NCBI RefSeq assembly: GCF_043099315.1 | Contig: NZ_CP170746.1 | DNA: 64,000 nt | Strand: one strand, 5' to 3' | Source: Chlorogloeopsis fritschii | GTDB lineage: Bacteria > Cyanobacteriota > Cyanobacteriia > Cyanobacteriales > Nostocaceae | In this document: piece after piece, positions 45,301 through 53,138 of the stretch | How positions within the stretch are numbered: position 1 is the first letter of the stretch | How the letters are laid out: each line of letters starts with the position of its first letter | Made by a program: the position numbers and the translations under genes | The notes under the pieces: model-generated | What the model was told of the DNA's origin: nothing | Database searches by the model: none | Seen by the model: the letters and a program-made list of their open reading frames with translations, nothing else

Positions 45301-46351
45301 TTTGTAGAGACGCGTCATGGCGCGTCTCTACACCTTCTGTTCTTGATACTGCCAACCAAGCCACCAACCAACCGCAAATGCCAATAGCTAACCCTAACTG
45401 CGTAATATCTATGTTGGCAACAAAAATCCCCCTAACTAACAACACTAGTAAGGCATAAATCACTATAGAGGCAGGTAAGCTCATGTCTAATCCACTCTGC
45501 CTGTCTCTTTGACGTGCCAAACGAGTTTGATAAACGGTAATAAGACTAGTTCCCACTACAGCCAAATAAAGGGCAATTAAGGGAAAACCTGATATTTGCC
45601 AACCCCAGTGCAGATAACTCAATCCGAGAATATTTATCAGACGGAAATTTTCATGAGGCAAATGAACAGCAAACAATCGACTTTTGCAAATTAAAACTGT
45701 AATCGCGGTGAGGGAAAAAGAAGCGATCGCCACTACAATCCAATTCACAGGATTTTGCCACAGCCCAAAGCTATCCATTGCCCAAAAGTTAACTGGCACT
45801 AGCAAAAGTGTGACTGTTAGCAATGTTTGTGTCGTTAATCTTAAATTACTCTGTTTGCCTGTCCAAAAACTCAAACCCCAAAAACAAAGAGTATAAGCGA
45901 ACAAAACGCCATACTGTCCCGCTACTGGAAACTTCTCCCACTGGCTAGCAGCGAGTACTCCAGAAGACAGCACTACCAGAAATACACCCAAAAACAGCAG
46001 CCAACGAACGCTCAATTCTGATAGCAATGACTGCAATATTTCTGTGAAAAGATTGGATTTAGCCAACTGTGGTGGCGGCTTTTGTTTCCCAGAAACAACA
46101 GATGGTTGTCCAGCGTTGGAAATGACAGTTGATTTTTCTGCTATCCTCTGGGAAACTCCTTGCACGTTTACAGATTCAGCACGAGGTTCTAATATGACGC
46201 TACAAACAAGAAACTCTCGGCATAGTTGCCTCACTTGAGCATCGGATATTAACCCCAAACTTAGCCAGATATCGAGTCCTTGCAATAACTGCGGATGGTA
46301 CGATGGTAACCTGACTTCAATTTTGATGGAGCGCTCAAGAGGAGAAGACAT
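42392..46351 (-). CDS. Very large polytopic membrane protein (DUF2157-like)
   Basis: 1,319 residues. The first 130 are soluble and start with LDIWLSLGLISDAQVRQLCREFL, as in DUF2157 proteins. They are followed from WLLFLGVFLVVLSSGVLAASQWEKF by roughly thirty hydrophobic helices to the end, with short loops rich in Arg and Trp. No catalytic motif could be seen, so a transport or scaffold role is a guess. Residues around EGVETRHDASLQNASLRLS (about 340) are encoded by an inserted palindromic repeat (45304-45331). The gene is alone between the TPR/sugar cluster and the photolyase gene. The ATG at 46351 has a GAGGAGA ribosome site. Confidence 0.85.
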   Translation of the reverse strand: MSSPLERSIKIEVRLPSYHPQLLQGLDIWLSLGLISDAQVRQLCREFLVCSVILEPRAESVNVQGVSQRIAEKSTVISNAGQPSVVSGKQKPPPQLAKSNLFTEILQSLLSELSVRWLLFLGVFLVVLSSGVLAASQWEKFPVAGQYGVLFAYTLCFWGLSFWTGKQSNLRLTTQTLLTVTLLLVPVNFWAMDSFGLWQNPVNWIVVAIASFSLTAITVLICKSRLFAVHLPHENFRLINILGLSYLHWGWQISGFPLIALYLAVVGTSLITVYQTRLARQRDRQSGLDMSLPASIVIYALLVLLVRGIFVANIDITQLGLAIGICGWLVAWLAVSRTEGVETRHDASLQNASLRLSVPWQFIGGILLFLGWLVSVVTHPWQAIAVSGLSLWFFSSRLQRYNLQPDFAAIFVIGLETIWLGWRLVPYELQKWAIAIATQLTNSQNEAWALLSIALFPYVILMVVLIELLRHVGRSEVAKFGELLTLFFASVLTMIALVNPVLRSLNLLFSTVTLAIVTQHRTVRRGGEQLQQLLHTPASPTLIYLTHITGVLTFCSIVDWFFPSLRNEHWAMILLAVMVGEWLFSIGDHWWRRSAWHIGLGLAIISFLLLWVNADLAWRNYGGSHANWGLIWLITPMTLTGIASRSSGEKRTTNSILSVVALGLSQLLTLPLPNFRLISLAVAAALMFVNTNYLRHKVYAVITLGFVLSTIGTLLWEGVLGFPKLAIQGWFVVGAIAILSLWLTRKLLRQTSNELASIYADATDKWAIALCGIELLSLTLHSVLVYLQIATPGFLYLAAGAITLGAIVYRSWGEATNFAFYGIGWCLELLTAELIGFGKPSIIHIAIANIGLGLVTQLFGEWWQRRHRLERLPSSFHILPLMYGGFSLVLRLNTFTKWTGLASLGVALIAIGVGRRRHEFKPLVYLGLIGISISAYELLFYQMLQASGGAWGDGLIAMSALGTSIMYAYRILSPWLSSYLRLSTEELKTVAHLHWAWSSFLLIAAITAPIQVNRLVGLGTGIFLIRYAIFQGRYPVEREEFPASIFTPDEIWVYLGLLEVAAMRIYWRETAVGQLFAGALVPWNAAIACVVAYFLYILPWESWGWSKRPWQTAAYILPLVLLWETRLQIYSITLLLTAAFYVFLAKISNQFRVTYMSVALINWAVFRWFYDLGLTDALWYVSAIGLSLLYVAQFDPQLKLPDMKAYRHYWRLLASGLICGWAILFHQDTALIPGIFSLIAIFAGLGLRVRAFLYVGTATFFITAFYQLVIFSLRYPFFKWLVGLVVGIILISIAANFETRRAQLSSILRSTSDKFQDWQ
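45304..45331. repeat. Palindromic repeat inside a coding sequence (family C)
   Basis: GTAGAGACGCG, four to five bases, and CGCGTCTCTAC form a 28-bp hairpin inside the DUF2157-like gene, in frame. Relatives occur in non-coding DNA at 13673-13695 and 53106-53131. Confidence 0.75.
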
Positions 46352-46525
46352 AAAATAGCAGCCCTAAAGCTAGATACTTAAATAATCATTTTCTTTAAGT
46401 GTCTTTTCACTCTATTTGTGCCACTTATGCCGCCGACTGCTGTTAATTTTTGTTGACACTTTTGATCGAGCAGACGGCAGAAGTTAAACCCCACAAGAAA
46501 TTTTAAAATTTCTACTGTTAAATAA

Positions 46526-47968
46526 TTATCCCAATGGCTGAATTTTTTGCTGTTGGTAAAACTCTTTAAACTGCTTTTGTTGTTTTTTGTGCTCCACAAT
46601 GGGGGCAGGATAATCAACAGCCTGACGTTCCAAAGGTGTAATATTACCAGTTACTAAATATTCTGTATCTATAGAACGCAATTCGGGAAGCCACTGACGA
46701 ATATACTCAGCATCTGGATCGAATTTTTGTGCTTGACTGGCAGGATTGAAAATACGTAAAGGTTTAGGATCCATGCCACTAGAAGCACTCCACTGCCAAC
46801 CGCCATTATTTGCAGATAAATCACCATCAATTAGTTTCTGCATGAAATATTTTTCTCCTAATTGGGGATTAATCAGCAAGTCTTTAGTTAAAAAGCTAGC
46901 GACAATCATTCGACAACGGTTGTGCATCCAACCAAGTTCATTGAGTTGACGCATAGCTGCATCAACAATCGGATAGCCAGTTCTACCTTCGCACCAAGCT
47001 TGAAAATGTTCTACATTTGTTTGCCAAGGAAAGTTTTTGAAGGTGTCGCGATAGGCACCTTCTGCTAATTCTGGAAAATGATACATGGCGTGTTGATAAA
47101 ACTCCCGCCATGCTAATTCTTGTTGCCAGGTGCGGATGCTCGCTTCTGTTTCTTCGCTGCGGCTGTTTTCTAAGGCTTGTTGTGTAGCTTGCCAAACAGT
47201 ACGAATGCTGATCGCACCAAATTTTAGAGCTGCACTCAATCGGGATGTACCGTCGGTTGCTGGAAAATTTCGCTGCTGTTGATATTCATCAATGGCGTGA
47301 GCGCAAAATTCCTCTAAACGTTCTTGTGCTGCTGCTTCTGTTGGTGCAATCACTAATTCTCCATCCCAAACAAATCCTAATTCTTGAGCTGAAGGTAATT
47401 CAATCGCTCCGGCAACCTTTGCTTTTTCCTTTTCTGTTTCTGTTAACCCCTCAGCATTCTCCAGAGTTTCGACTGGATTTGCCTTCGCTTTACTACTCCA
47501 ATTTTTCCAAAAGGGAGTGTAAACAGTGTAGGGTTGATTGGAACCAGTGCGGATATCTTCTGGTGAATGCAGCAATTGATCCCAGTTTTTTTCTAGAAAC
47601 TCAATACCTTTTTCTTTCAACGCCTCTATCACGGCGCGATCGCGTTTTTGAGAATAGGGTTCTACATCCCAATTCCAAAATACAGCTTTGGCATCTAATG
47701 TTGCCGCCAACGCTGGAATTGCCTGTACGGGATTGGCATGAAGTATTAATAACTGGCTACCAGCTTGAGCATATCGCTGTTGAAGTGCCTGCAAGCAGCC
47801 AATCATGTAAGTCACTCGCACTGGAGCCACATCATCCCGTTCCAAAATATTCGGATCGAGGCAAAACACACCCACAACTTTTGCACTCCGCTGCCGCGCA
47901 GCAGCAAGCCCTGTGTTGTCAGAAATGCGTAAATCGCGCCGATGCCAAAACAAAATTAAGTCAGACAT
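46526..47968 (-). CDS. phr: Deoxyribodipyrimidine photolyase
   Basis: 480 residues, usual for class I CPD photolyases. The N-terminal antenna domain begins LILFWHRRDLRISDNTGL. The catalytic FAD domain has the conserved set TSRLSAALKFGAIS, WQQELAWREFYQHAMYHFPE, GRTGYPIVDAAMRQLNELGWMHNRCRMIVASFLTKDLLI and GDLSANNGGWQWSASSGMDPKPLRIFNP. The Trp residues of the electron-transfer chain are in place. It repairs UV-induced cyclobutane pyrimidine dimers with light energy. The antenna is probably 8-HDF in cyanobacteria (knowledge of the family). The ATG at 47968 gives MSDLILFWHRRDLR. Confidence 0.96.
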   Translation of the reverse strand: MSDLILFWHRRDLRISDNTGLAAARQRSAKVVGVFCLDPNILERDDVAPVRVTYMIGCLQALQQRYAQAGSQLLILHANPVQAIPALAATLDAKAVFWNWDVEPYSQKRDRAVIEALKEKGIEFLEKNWDQLLHSPEDIRTGSNQPYTVYTPFWKNWSSKAKANPVETLENAEGLTETEKEKAKVAGAIELPSAQELGFVWDGELVIAPTEAAAQERLEEFCAHAIDEYQQQRNFPATDGTSRLSAALKFGAISIRTVWQATQQALENSRSEETEASIRTWQQELAWREFYQHAMYHFPELAEGAYRDTFKNFPWQTNVEHFQAWCEGRTGYPIVDAAMRQLNELGWMHNRCRMIVASFLTKDLLINPQLGEKYFMQKLIDGDLSANNGGWQWSASSGMDPKPLRIFNPASQAQKFDPDAEYIRQWLPELRSIDTEYLVTGNITPLERQAVDYPAPIVEHKKQQKQFKEFYQQQKIQPLG

Positions 47969-48340
47969 TCATTTTTATTTTTAGTTCGCTTGTACTAGAT
48001 TAGAGCTAATAGTAGCAATTAGTATCTGTCTATTGAAAAATTTTTCCTGGTAGGCAGAGGAGCCAGCGCCGTGGGCGGGTTCCCCGACTTGGGGCGACTG
48101 GCGTGGCAGGAGGCAGTAGACGCGGAGCGGCGTATCCGTTGGTAGAAAATTAGGACAAGGGGACAAGGAGAGATGGGGAAGCTCTTGAAGTTGGGGAAGC
48201 TGGGGGAGTAAACGTGAATAACGATTCTCCCCTTTCTCCACGGCAGTTGCTACAAGTCTCTTAACCCGCAAGGGCGCACTGCCTCCCCTGCTGCACCTCT
48301 CCCCCTGCTCTCTTCTGTACGTACCTCACCAGGGGCTAAA
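47969..48340. repeat. Repeat-rich gap upstream of phr
   Basis: It contains a degenerate family-A-like stretch (48050-48115, GGCAGAGGAGCCAGCGCCGTGG), a purine array GGACAAGGGGACAAGGAG (48153-48170), and the left 88-bp inverted repeat at 48201-48288. No gene is seen. Confidence 0.6.
48201..48288 (-). repeat. Left arm of an 88-bp inverted repeat
   Basis: Compared with the reverse complement of 48945-49032 this segment differs at one base out of 88. It begins TGGGGGAGTAAACGTGAATA and ends AAGGGCGCACTGCCTCCCC, the latter being the border of family A repeats. The similarity continues outward past an insertion of about 20 bp near 48181-48200, up to the GGACAAGGGGACAAGGAG array. Confidence 0.9.
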
Positions 48341-48730
48341 CTAGAATTGCGTAACTGTCACGTTAATACCAGAATCCAGTTGTTTGGGGGGCTTGAAATA
48401 ATCAATTTGTTGGGTATTTTGAGGAGTTTGGTTATTTTTTTTATTTTCGCATTCCTTGAAGATACGAGCTGGATCTGTAATGAATTCAATGATATTTTGA
48501 CATTCCTGCTGGCGTACTATCGAAATTGAGCGTCCAGCTTGCTGTAGATTATTGTTTCGATGGATGACATTACCCCAGCTACTGTTAATAGTGACAGGTT
48601 TGGTTACCAAAGAAGCAGCGTGATCGCCTGAACCTCTAACAGAAGGAAGATTCGCTGGATTGGCATAGACACTCGCGGTTACACCAAATATCCCGATCGT
48701 AACGAACAAATTTAGGAGCAAGCATTTCAT
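48341..48730 (-). CDS. Small exported protein between inverted repeats
   Basis: 129 residues from the ATG at 48730. The start, MKCLLLNLFVTIGIFGVTASVYANPANLP, is a typical Sec signal peptide with a cleavage site after VYA. The mature part is polar, with SSWGNVIHRNNNLQQAGRSISIV, two Cys (QECQNI and FKECENK) and a Gln/Asn-rich tail ending in a strand-like GINVTVTQF. I do not recognise a family. It lies between the two arms of the 88-bp inverted repeat. The product is probably periplasmic or secreted and could carry one disulfide. Confidence 0.65.
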   Translation of the reverse strand: MKCLLLNLFVTIGIFGVTASVYANPANLPSVRGSGDHAASLVTKPVTINSSWGNVIHRNNNLQQAGRSISIVRQQECQNIIEFITDPARIFKECENKKNNQTPQNTQQIDYFKPPKQLDSGINVTVTQF

Positions 48731-49125
48731 AAATTACATCTCTACAAAATTAATTGGATATCTAATATGAATTTTGGCTGCTAACACTTAGAGGTGCATC
48801 AGGGTAACTCTCTGCATCCAAATTAACCCAGAAATGTTTTTAACTACAGCGTGCTACAAATTGATTCCAGAAGTTGGGAACGGTTGATAGATAGGGGCTA
48901 GGGGCTAGAGACTAGGAAAGAAGCACCAGGAGCAGAGGGGCAGAGGGGAGGCAGTGCGCCCTTGCGGGTTAAGAGACTTGTAGCAACTGCCGTGGAGAAA
49001 GGGGAAAATCGTTATTCACGTTTACTCCCCCAGTTTCCCCATCTCTCCTTGTCCCCTTGTCCCCTTGTCCCCACCTCCCCGTGTCTTCTTCTTCCCAGTA
49101 CCCAATCACTAGTACGATGAGAAAG
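48731..49125. repeat. Repeat-rich gap between exported-protein and SGNH genes
   Basis: It holds a heptad-like array (ATAGGGGCTAGGGGCTAGAGACTAGG, 48891-48916), the right 88-bp arm (48945-49032) and a pyrimidine array CTCCTTGTCCCCTTGTCCCC (49044-49070). The part at 48731-48890 is AT-rich and probably contains the promoter of the exported-protein gene. Confidence 0.6.
48945..49032 (+). repeat. Right arm of an 88-bp inverted repeat
   Basis: It starts GGGGAGGCAGTGCGCCCTTG and ends CGTTTACTCCCCCA. It is the mirror image of 48201-48288 with one substitution, and encloses 656 bp that contain the exported-protein gene. Confidence 0.9.
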
Positions 49126-49995
49126 TTAATGTGCAATCTTCAGTTCTTTGAGAGCGGCTTCTCCCAATATTCGATGAGCAGCAGTAGTTGGATGAATGTC
49201 ATCCCAGAATAGAAATTCGTCGGCATTTTTACAAATAGCAACATTGTTCACACAAGCGCTTGTCACATTTGTAAAACCAAACTTTGCTGGTTCTGTTATC
49301 GCTTCTCGATATAATAAATTGACATCAAGCTCGATAATCTGAGCATCATTGTCTAAGTTTTGGTTAAGAAAATTTAGAGATTTAGCCAAGCCAAGATTAT
49401 GAGCAATCGTTACAGCACTCAGACTATTAGAATAGGGGCTGTTACGTGTGGCTGGAAGTTTACCTAAATCTGGTAAATTAGCTATCAATATATTTTTAGC
49501 TCCTGCTGTTACAAGAGACTGAATTGCATTTGATAAATTGGAAATTGAAGTAGCCGAATCGGTAGCGCCTGAGAGGTAATCATTCGCGCCAGCCCATAAA
49601 ATATAAAGTGCTTTATTATTTACCTTTTGATGAGCTTTTGTAAAACTATAAACTTGCGCTAATACGCCCGGAATTCCATTAACAGTAGTATTTAGTGTAG
49701 TTGCACCACCATAAGCAAAGTTATTAATTTGCTGATGACTTAATCCTAGATTAGAGCTAAGATATTCTACCCAAACTGGGCCATTTGAATAACGTCCTCG
49801 AAAGTAGGGAGGGCTGGGAGGATAAATTTTTTCAGCATTTTTAAATCCATTGCCAATATCTGAAAGACTATCACCAAACACATAGAGTTCATCCATTTTA
49901 TTTGAATAATTTAAGCCTTGTGTATGAGATGCAAATACAACCATAATTAAAGTTATGAAAGTAAGCGCTACTAGAAAAATACGTTTTTTCATCAT
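49126..49995 (-). CDS. Secreted SGNH/GDSL-type lipase or esterase
   Basis: 289 residues. An N-terminal signal (MMKKRIFLVALTFITLIMVVFASHTQG) precedes the block I motif ELYVFGDSLSDIGNGF with the catalytic Ser. Block III is seen in ILWAGANDYLSG (Asn) and block V in FLFWDDIHPTTAAHR, with the Asp-His pair. It belongs to the plant-like GDSL group that hydrolyses lipid or carbohydrate esters. All catalytic residues are present. It should act outside the plasma membrane. The gene is monocistronic, with heptad-repeat DNA beyond its stop. Confidence 0.92.
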   Translation of the reverse strand: MMKKRIFLVALTFITLIMVVFASHTQGLNYSNKMDELYVFGDSLSDIGNGFKNAEKIYPPSPPYFRGRYSNGPVWVEYLSSNLGLSHQQINNFAYGGATTLNTTVNGIPGVLAQVYSFTKAHQKVNNKALYILWAGANDYLSGATDSATSISNLSNAIQSLVTAGAKNILIANLPDLGKLPATRNSPYSNSLSAVTIAHNLGLAKSLNFLNQNLDNDAQIIELDVNLLYREAITEPAKFGFTNVTSACVNNVAICKNADEFLFWDDIHPTTAAHRILGEAALKELKIAH

Positions 49996-50137
49996 TCAAC
50001 TTTATTGTTATCAAAAGCTCAAAACCCTCTTCGTATAGTATGTGAAGAGGGCTATTACTCAAGATTTAACGTGATAAATATAGGGGATGTCTTTTACTTT
50101 TTGGATATTGTCTTTATGTACTGAAACTAAAATTAGG

Positions 50138-50383
50138 CTAAATTGTGGCAGAACGAATTGCATAACTTGAGTGTGCAAAATTTTTAAGCTGCTCTTTTAA
50201 TTTATTTGGAAGACAATGGAAAGCACGACCTTGCCATCCCTTTGTTCTTTGATATTCCAGATGTCCACAATACTTATTCCCTTTATGAATATGCCAACCC
50301 CAGTTAGCTGGAATTACCTCATATTCACTCAAGGTTTGAGTCAAATAAAGCGTCAACTGTTCAAGGTTATGTTGAGGTTTCAT
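50138..50383 (-). CDS. Small hypothetical protein
   Basis: 81 residues from the ATG at 50383. The sequence MKPQHNLEQLTLYLTQTLSEYEVIPANWGWHIHKGNKYCGHLEYQRTKGW has a helical first half and an aromatic, basic second half, followed by a plausible C-terminal helix (NKLKEQLKNFAH). Composition suggests a real soluble protein, but no family comes to mind. An extension upstream to 50422 is possible. Confidence 0.5.
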   Translation of the reverse strand: MKPQHNLEQLTLYLTQTLSEYEVIPANWGWHIHKGNKYCGHLEYQRTKGWQGRAFHCLPNKLKEQLKNFAHSSYAIRSATI

Positions 50384-50628
50384 AGCTGTATAGAAATTCC
50401 AGTGTTTATATATAAAGGACACAATAGTTTTGGTTTTATAGATAAATATTCTCTTAAATCCAAGCTGTTTGACCCCTTACTTGAGAGTTATTTAGTTCGC
50501 ATCTAGAGAGAGATTTACTAACAAATTTTATGAATCTGCCTGAGAATTAAAGCTGTACGCGAAGCAGATGGTAGAAGGAATAATCGAGAGCTTAGACGTT
50601 ACACTCTAAAAAATTTAGGAGAAAATCC

Positions 50629-51267
50629 ATGAGCTTAAGACTATATCTACTGCGACACGGGGAAACAATTTACAGTCGCACAGGCGGTTTTTGCGGTATA
50701 TTAGACCCGGATTTAACTCCAGAAGGACATTTGATGGCTCAGGCGTTTGCCGAGTTTTATAGTAAATTACCCTGGGAAGCCGTTTATGTCAGTCCAATGA
50801 AGCGCACGATCGCTACTGCTAAACCGTTGTGCGAGCGAATCGGCATAAATATGCAGCTACGGGATGGGTTGAAAGAAATTCACTACGGTAAATGGGAAGG
50901 CAAAACCGCGGACTATGTTAAAGAAAACTATGGTGATGACTATGTGCGTTGGTTAACAGAACCTGCTTGGAATCCCCCCACAGAAGGAGAAACTGCCGTT
51001 GAAATTGCCAGTCGGGCTTCGGTAGTCATTGCCGAAATTGAAGAAAAACATCCGACGGGCAATGTTTTAGTGGTATCGCATAAAGCAACCCTACGGATTA
51101 TTCTGTGCACTTTGTTAGGTATAGATTTAGGACGATACCGCGATCGCATCCAAGCACTTGCTGCTTCTGTTAGTATTGTCAAATTTGATACGCACGGCCC
51201 TTTACTAGAAGTATTGGGCGATCGCTACTACTTACCCGAAAATTTGCGTGCTTTGGCGGGAACTTAA
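50629..51267 (+). CDS. Histidine phosphatase (phosphoglycerate mutase-like)
   Basis: 212 residues. The catalytic motif is LYLLRHGETIYSRTGGFCG, with the phospho-acceptor His at about residue 10. The second His is in LVVSHKATLRIILCTLLG, and EIHYGKWEGKT is also conserved. These proteins remove phosphate from small phosphoesters or act as cofactor-dependent phosphoglycerate mutases. In cyanobacteria several are sugar-phosphate or alpha-ribazole phosphatases, so the substrate is open. The ATG at 50629 is preceded by TTTAGGAGAAAATCC, a strong ribosome site. The gene is followed by the Rieske relic on the same strand. Confidence 0.93.
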   Translation: MSLRLYLLRHGETIYSRTGGFCGILDPDLTPEGHLMAQAFAEFYSKLPWEAVYVSPMKRTIATAKPLCERIGINMQLRDGLKEIHYGKWEGKTADYVKENYGDDYVRWLTEPAWNPPTEGETAVEIASRASVVIAEIEEKHPTGNVLVVSHKATLRIILCTLLGIDLGRYRDRIQALAASVSIVKFDTHGPLLEVLGDRYYLPENLRALAGT

Positions 51268-51362
51268 GACTTAAAGTCTCTTAACAAAGCTTAAGAATGC
51301 GTTGATAGCTTTTGGGCAAGATAATATGATATGAGTATTTGACCTGATGGGTGTCAATACTC

Positions 51363-51710
51363 ATGGTGCAAGACCAGATTTTGCTGAATGATTGGCATGT
51401 CATAGGGCGATCGCAAGACTTCCAACCAGGAACAGTCATGCATAAGCGTTTATTAGGCGAAGATTTAGTGCTCTGGCACAATGGCGATAAAGTCTTAGCT
51501 TGGCAAGACTTTTGCCCTCATCGAGGTGCTCGTCTCTCCCTGGGATGGGTTGAGAAAGATACCCTAGTCTGCCCTTACCATGTCGAGTCTCAGCAACCCC
51601 GACGCTTACCTTTAGACTTGCAAGCAGAAGTACATTTACCAAGCGATCGCTATTCACTTGCGTACCGTAAGTGGCTCAAGCAACAGGGTGTTGTCTTTGG
51701 CACTATCTAA
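51363..51710 (+). pseudogene. Rieske oxygenase with a large internal deletion
   Basis: The ATG at 51363 opens MVQDQILLNDWHVI, then GEDLVLWHNGDKVLAWQDFCPHRGARLSLGWVEKDTLVCPYH: the Rieske 2Fe-2S site C-x-H...C-x2-H is intact. Immediately after CPYH the sequence jumps to VESQQPRRLPLDLQAEVHLPSDRYSLAYRKWLKQ, which matches the last 35 or so residues of PaO-like or ring-hydroxylating oxygenases. About 200 residues, including the mononuclear iron site, are therefore missing, but the frame is kept. The gene is about 115 residues instead of about 350. It cannot act as an oxygenase; a residual electron-transfer role is possible but unlikely. Confidence 0.75.
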
Positions 51711-51730
51711 AACCTGGCGATCACTTCTAA

Positions 51731-52309
51731 TTACCACCAAGGATGCCATCTCAACGAGTCGATGCTGGGGCTGTAAAATTGTAATCTTCCAAAACCAAGA
51801 AATTGACCGTAAGATTTTTCGCCTGCTGGGTAGGCAGTGACTCCAAATAAGTAAACACCGCCAACCATAGGATTTTGCACGGGTTTGAGAGCAATGGTGA
51901 TGTTTTTACCTGGCGAAACAGGCGGCTCAAATGTCAGTGATAAGGTGCGGGATTTGCGATCGCTTGTCACATCTTTTAGTTTCAGCTTTTGCCCTCTTTT
52001 ACGACGTGTTCCTTCAAAGGCATAAGTATCTTCTCGATCAAAGCGAATATAGTCAACTCCTTCACGTTGATTAATCGTTATTTTTTGTAGCGGTTCTCCG
52101 GCATTCTCAGGCAAGCTGATCGTAAAATAGTATGTTGCACCCCATACATAGGTATCTTGGTATGTAGTTGCTGCTTCTACAAGGCGTGGAGGCTGGGCGA
52201 AGTATACTGTGCCATTTTGCAATTGAATTGCCTGGCTTTTTAAGGTAACGTAACCTTCAAATGCGATCGCCCAAGCTAGTGCTGTACTAAATAAGACTCC
52301 AAAGCGCAT
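51731..52309 (-). CDS. DUF2808 exported protein
   Basis: 192 residues. A signal-like N-terminus (MRFGVLFSTALAWAIAFEGYVTLKSQA) precedes the DUF2808 domain, seen in GTVYFAQPPRLVEAATTYQDTYVWGATYYFTISLPENAGEPLQKITINQREGVDYIRF and the later FEPPVSPGKNITIALKPVQNPMVGGVYLFGVTAYPAG. This beta-rich family is found almost only in cyanobacteria. Its role is unknown, though it is predicted to be extracytoplasmic. The gene converges on the Rieske relic with 20 bp between the ends. The ATG at 52309 is clean. Confidence 0.85.
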   Translation of the reverse strand: MRFGVLFSTALAWAIAFEGYVTLKSQAIQLQNGTVYFAQPPRLVEAATTYQDTYVWGATYYFTISLPENAGEPLQKITINQREGVDYIRFDREDTYAFEGTRRKRGQKLKLKDVTSDRKSRTLSLTFEPPVSPGKNITIALKPVQNPMVGGVYLFGVTAYPAGEKSYGQFLGFGRLQFYSPSIDSLRWHPWW

Positions 52310-52500
52310 GGCTTTATACCTTTTAGAGCTAAGGCAGACTCAAAGCCCGCTCTACTTTATGCTTATGATTTAATTGTAGTTATTTGCTCGTGTAAAAGTT
52401 ACTTATCTTTATTGCTATTACTTATATCTTTGCAAAGATTTTTAATGCACAGATGGAAACGTAAGTCGCAGCGTGTATAATTGTCAAGCTGTATTTAGTT

Positions 52501-52526
52501 TATACATTGCCAGCTAGCAATGTATA
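52501..52526. promoter_or_regulatory. Perfect 10-6-10 inverted repeat
   Basis: TATACATTGC, six bases CAGCTA, GCAATGTATA. No T-run follows, so it is more likely an operator than a terminator. It lies 80 bp upstream of the membrane-protein gene at 52606 and 190 bp from the DUF2808 start, in the promoter region of both. Confidence 0.5.
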
Positions 52527-52605
52527 AAGATAATTGAAATTTGTTGTCAAAACGATTTGTGAAGTAAGAAACTAAGAATATAACCCCAGCAATTATTCAT
52601 TACTT

Positions 52606-53094
52606 ATGAATACTGTTTCTAGCTTCGGATTCAAGCGCCCGGTATGGCAATCTATTGTCATGTTAACTTTGGGCTTCTGGCTGAGTGCTAGCCTTCTGTT
52701 AGATTGGATAATTATGCCTAGTCTTTATGTTTCTGGCATGATGACACAAGCAAGTTTTGCGACGGCAGGCTATGTAATTTTTTGGAATTTTAATCGTATT
52801 GAATTACTGGCTGCTGGTTTAGTATTAACTGGCGTGTTGGCTCTCAGCAAAGACACAACTAACTGGCGTATTGGTAGCCTGATTTTATCAGTACTACTGC
52901 TGTTGATATCACTAGCTGATACATATTTGTTAACTCCGCAAATGTCTGCCATCGGGCTGCAATTAAACTTATTTCAGGCAGCAGGAGAAATCCCAACAAA
53001 TATGAACATTTTGCACGGCGGTTACTGGCTATTAGAAATAGTCAAACTGGTGGCAGGTGGAACGCTTTTGGCTTGGTGCTGGCAAAAGCAATAG
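52606..53094 (+). CDS. Four-helix membrane protein (DUF4149-like)
   Basis: 162 residues with four hydrophobic helices: IVMLTLGFWLSASLLLDWIIMPSL, a second around IELLAAGLVLTGVLAL, a third GSLILSVLLLLISLADTYLL and a fourth LVAGGTLLAWCW. The pattern, with an early Asp/Trp in the first helix and a polar region between helices 3 and 4, resembles DUF4149-like proteins. The function is unknown; it should sit in the plasma or thylakoid membrane. The ATG at 52606 is preceded by AT-rich DNA and the 26-bp inverted repeat. Confidence 0.75.
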   Translation: MNTVSSFGFKRPVWQSIVMLTLGFWLSASLLLDWIIMPSLYVSGMMTQASFATAGYVIFWNFNRIELLAAGLVLTGVLALSKDTTNWRIGSLILSVLLLLISLADTYLLTPQMSAIGLQLNLFQAAGEIPTNMNILHGGYWLLEIVKLVAGGTLLAWCWQKQ

Positions 53095-53105
53095 AGAAGA
53101 ATTTT

Positions 53106-53131
53106 TAGAGACGTGCGAGAGTGCGTCTCTA
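53106..53131. repeat. Palindromic repeat (family C)
   Basis: TAGAGACG, ten bases, CGTCTCTA, directly after the stop of the membrane-protein gene and before the convergent GDT1-like gene. It could act as a terminator for either. Confidence 0.6.
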
Positions 53132-53138
53132 CGACTAA

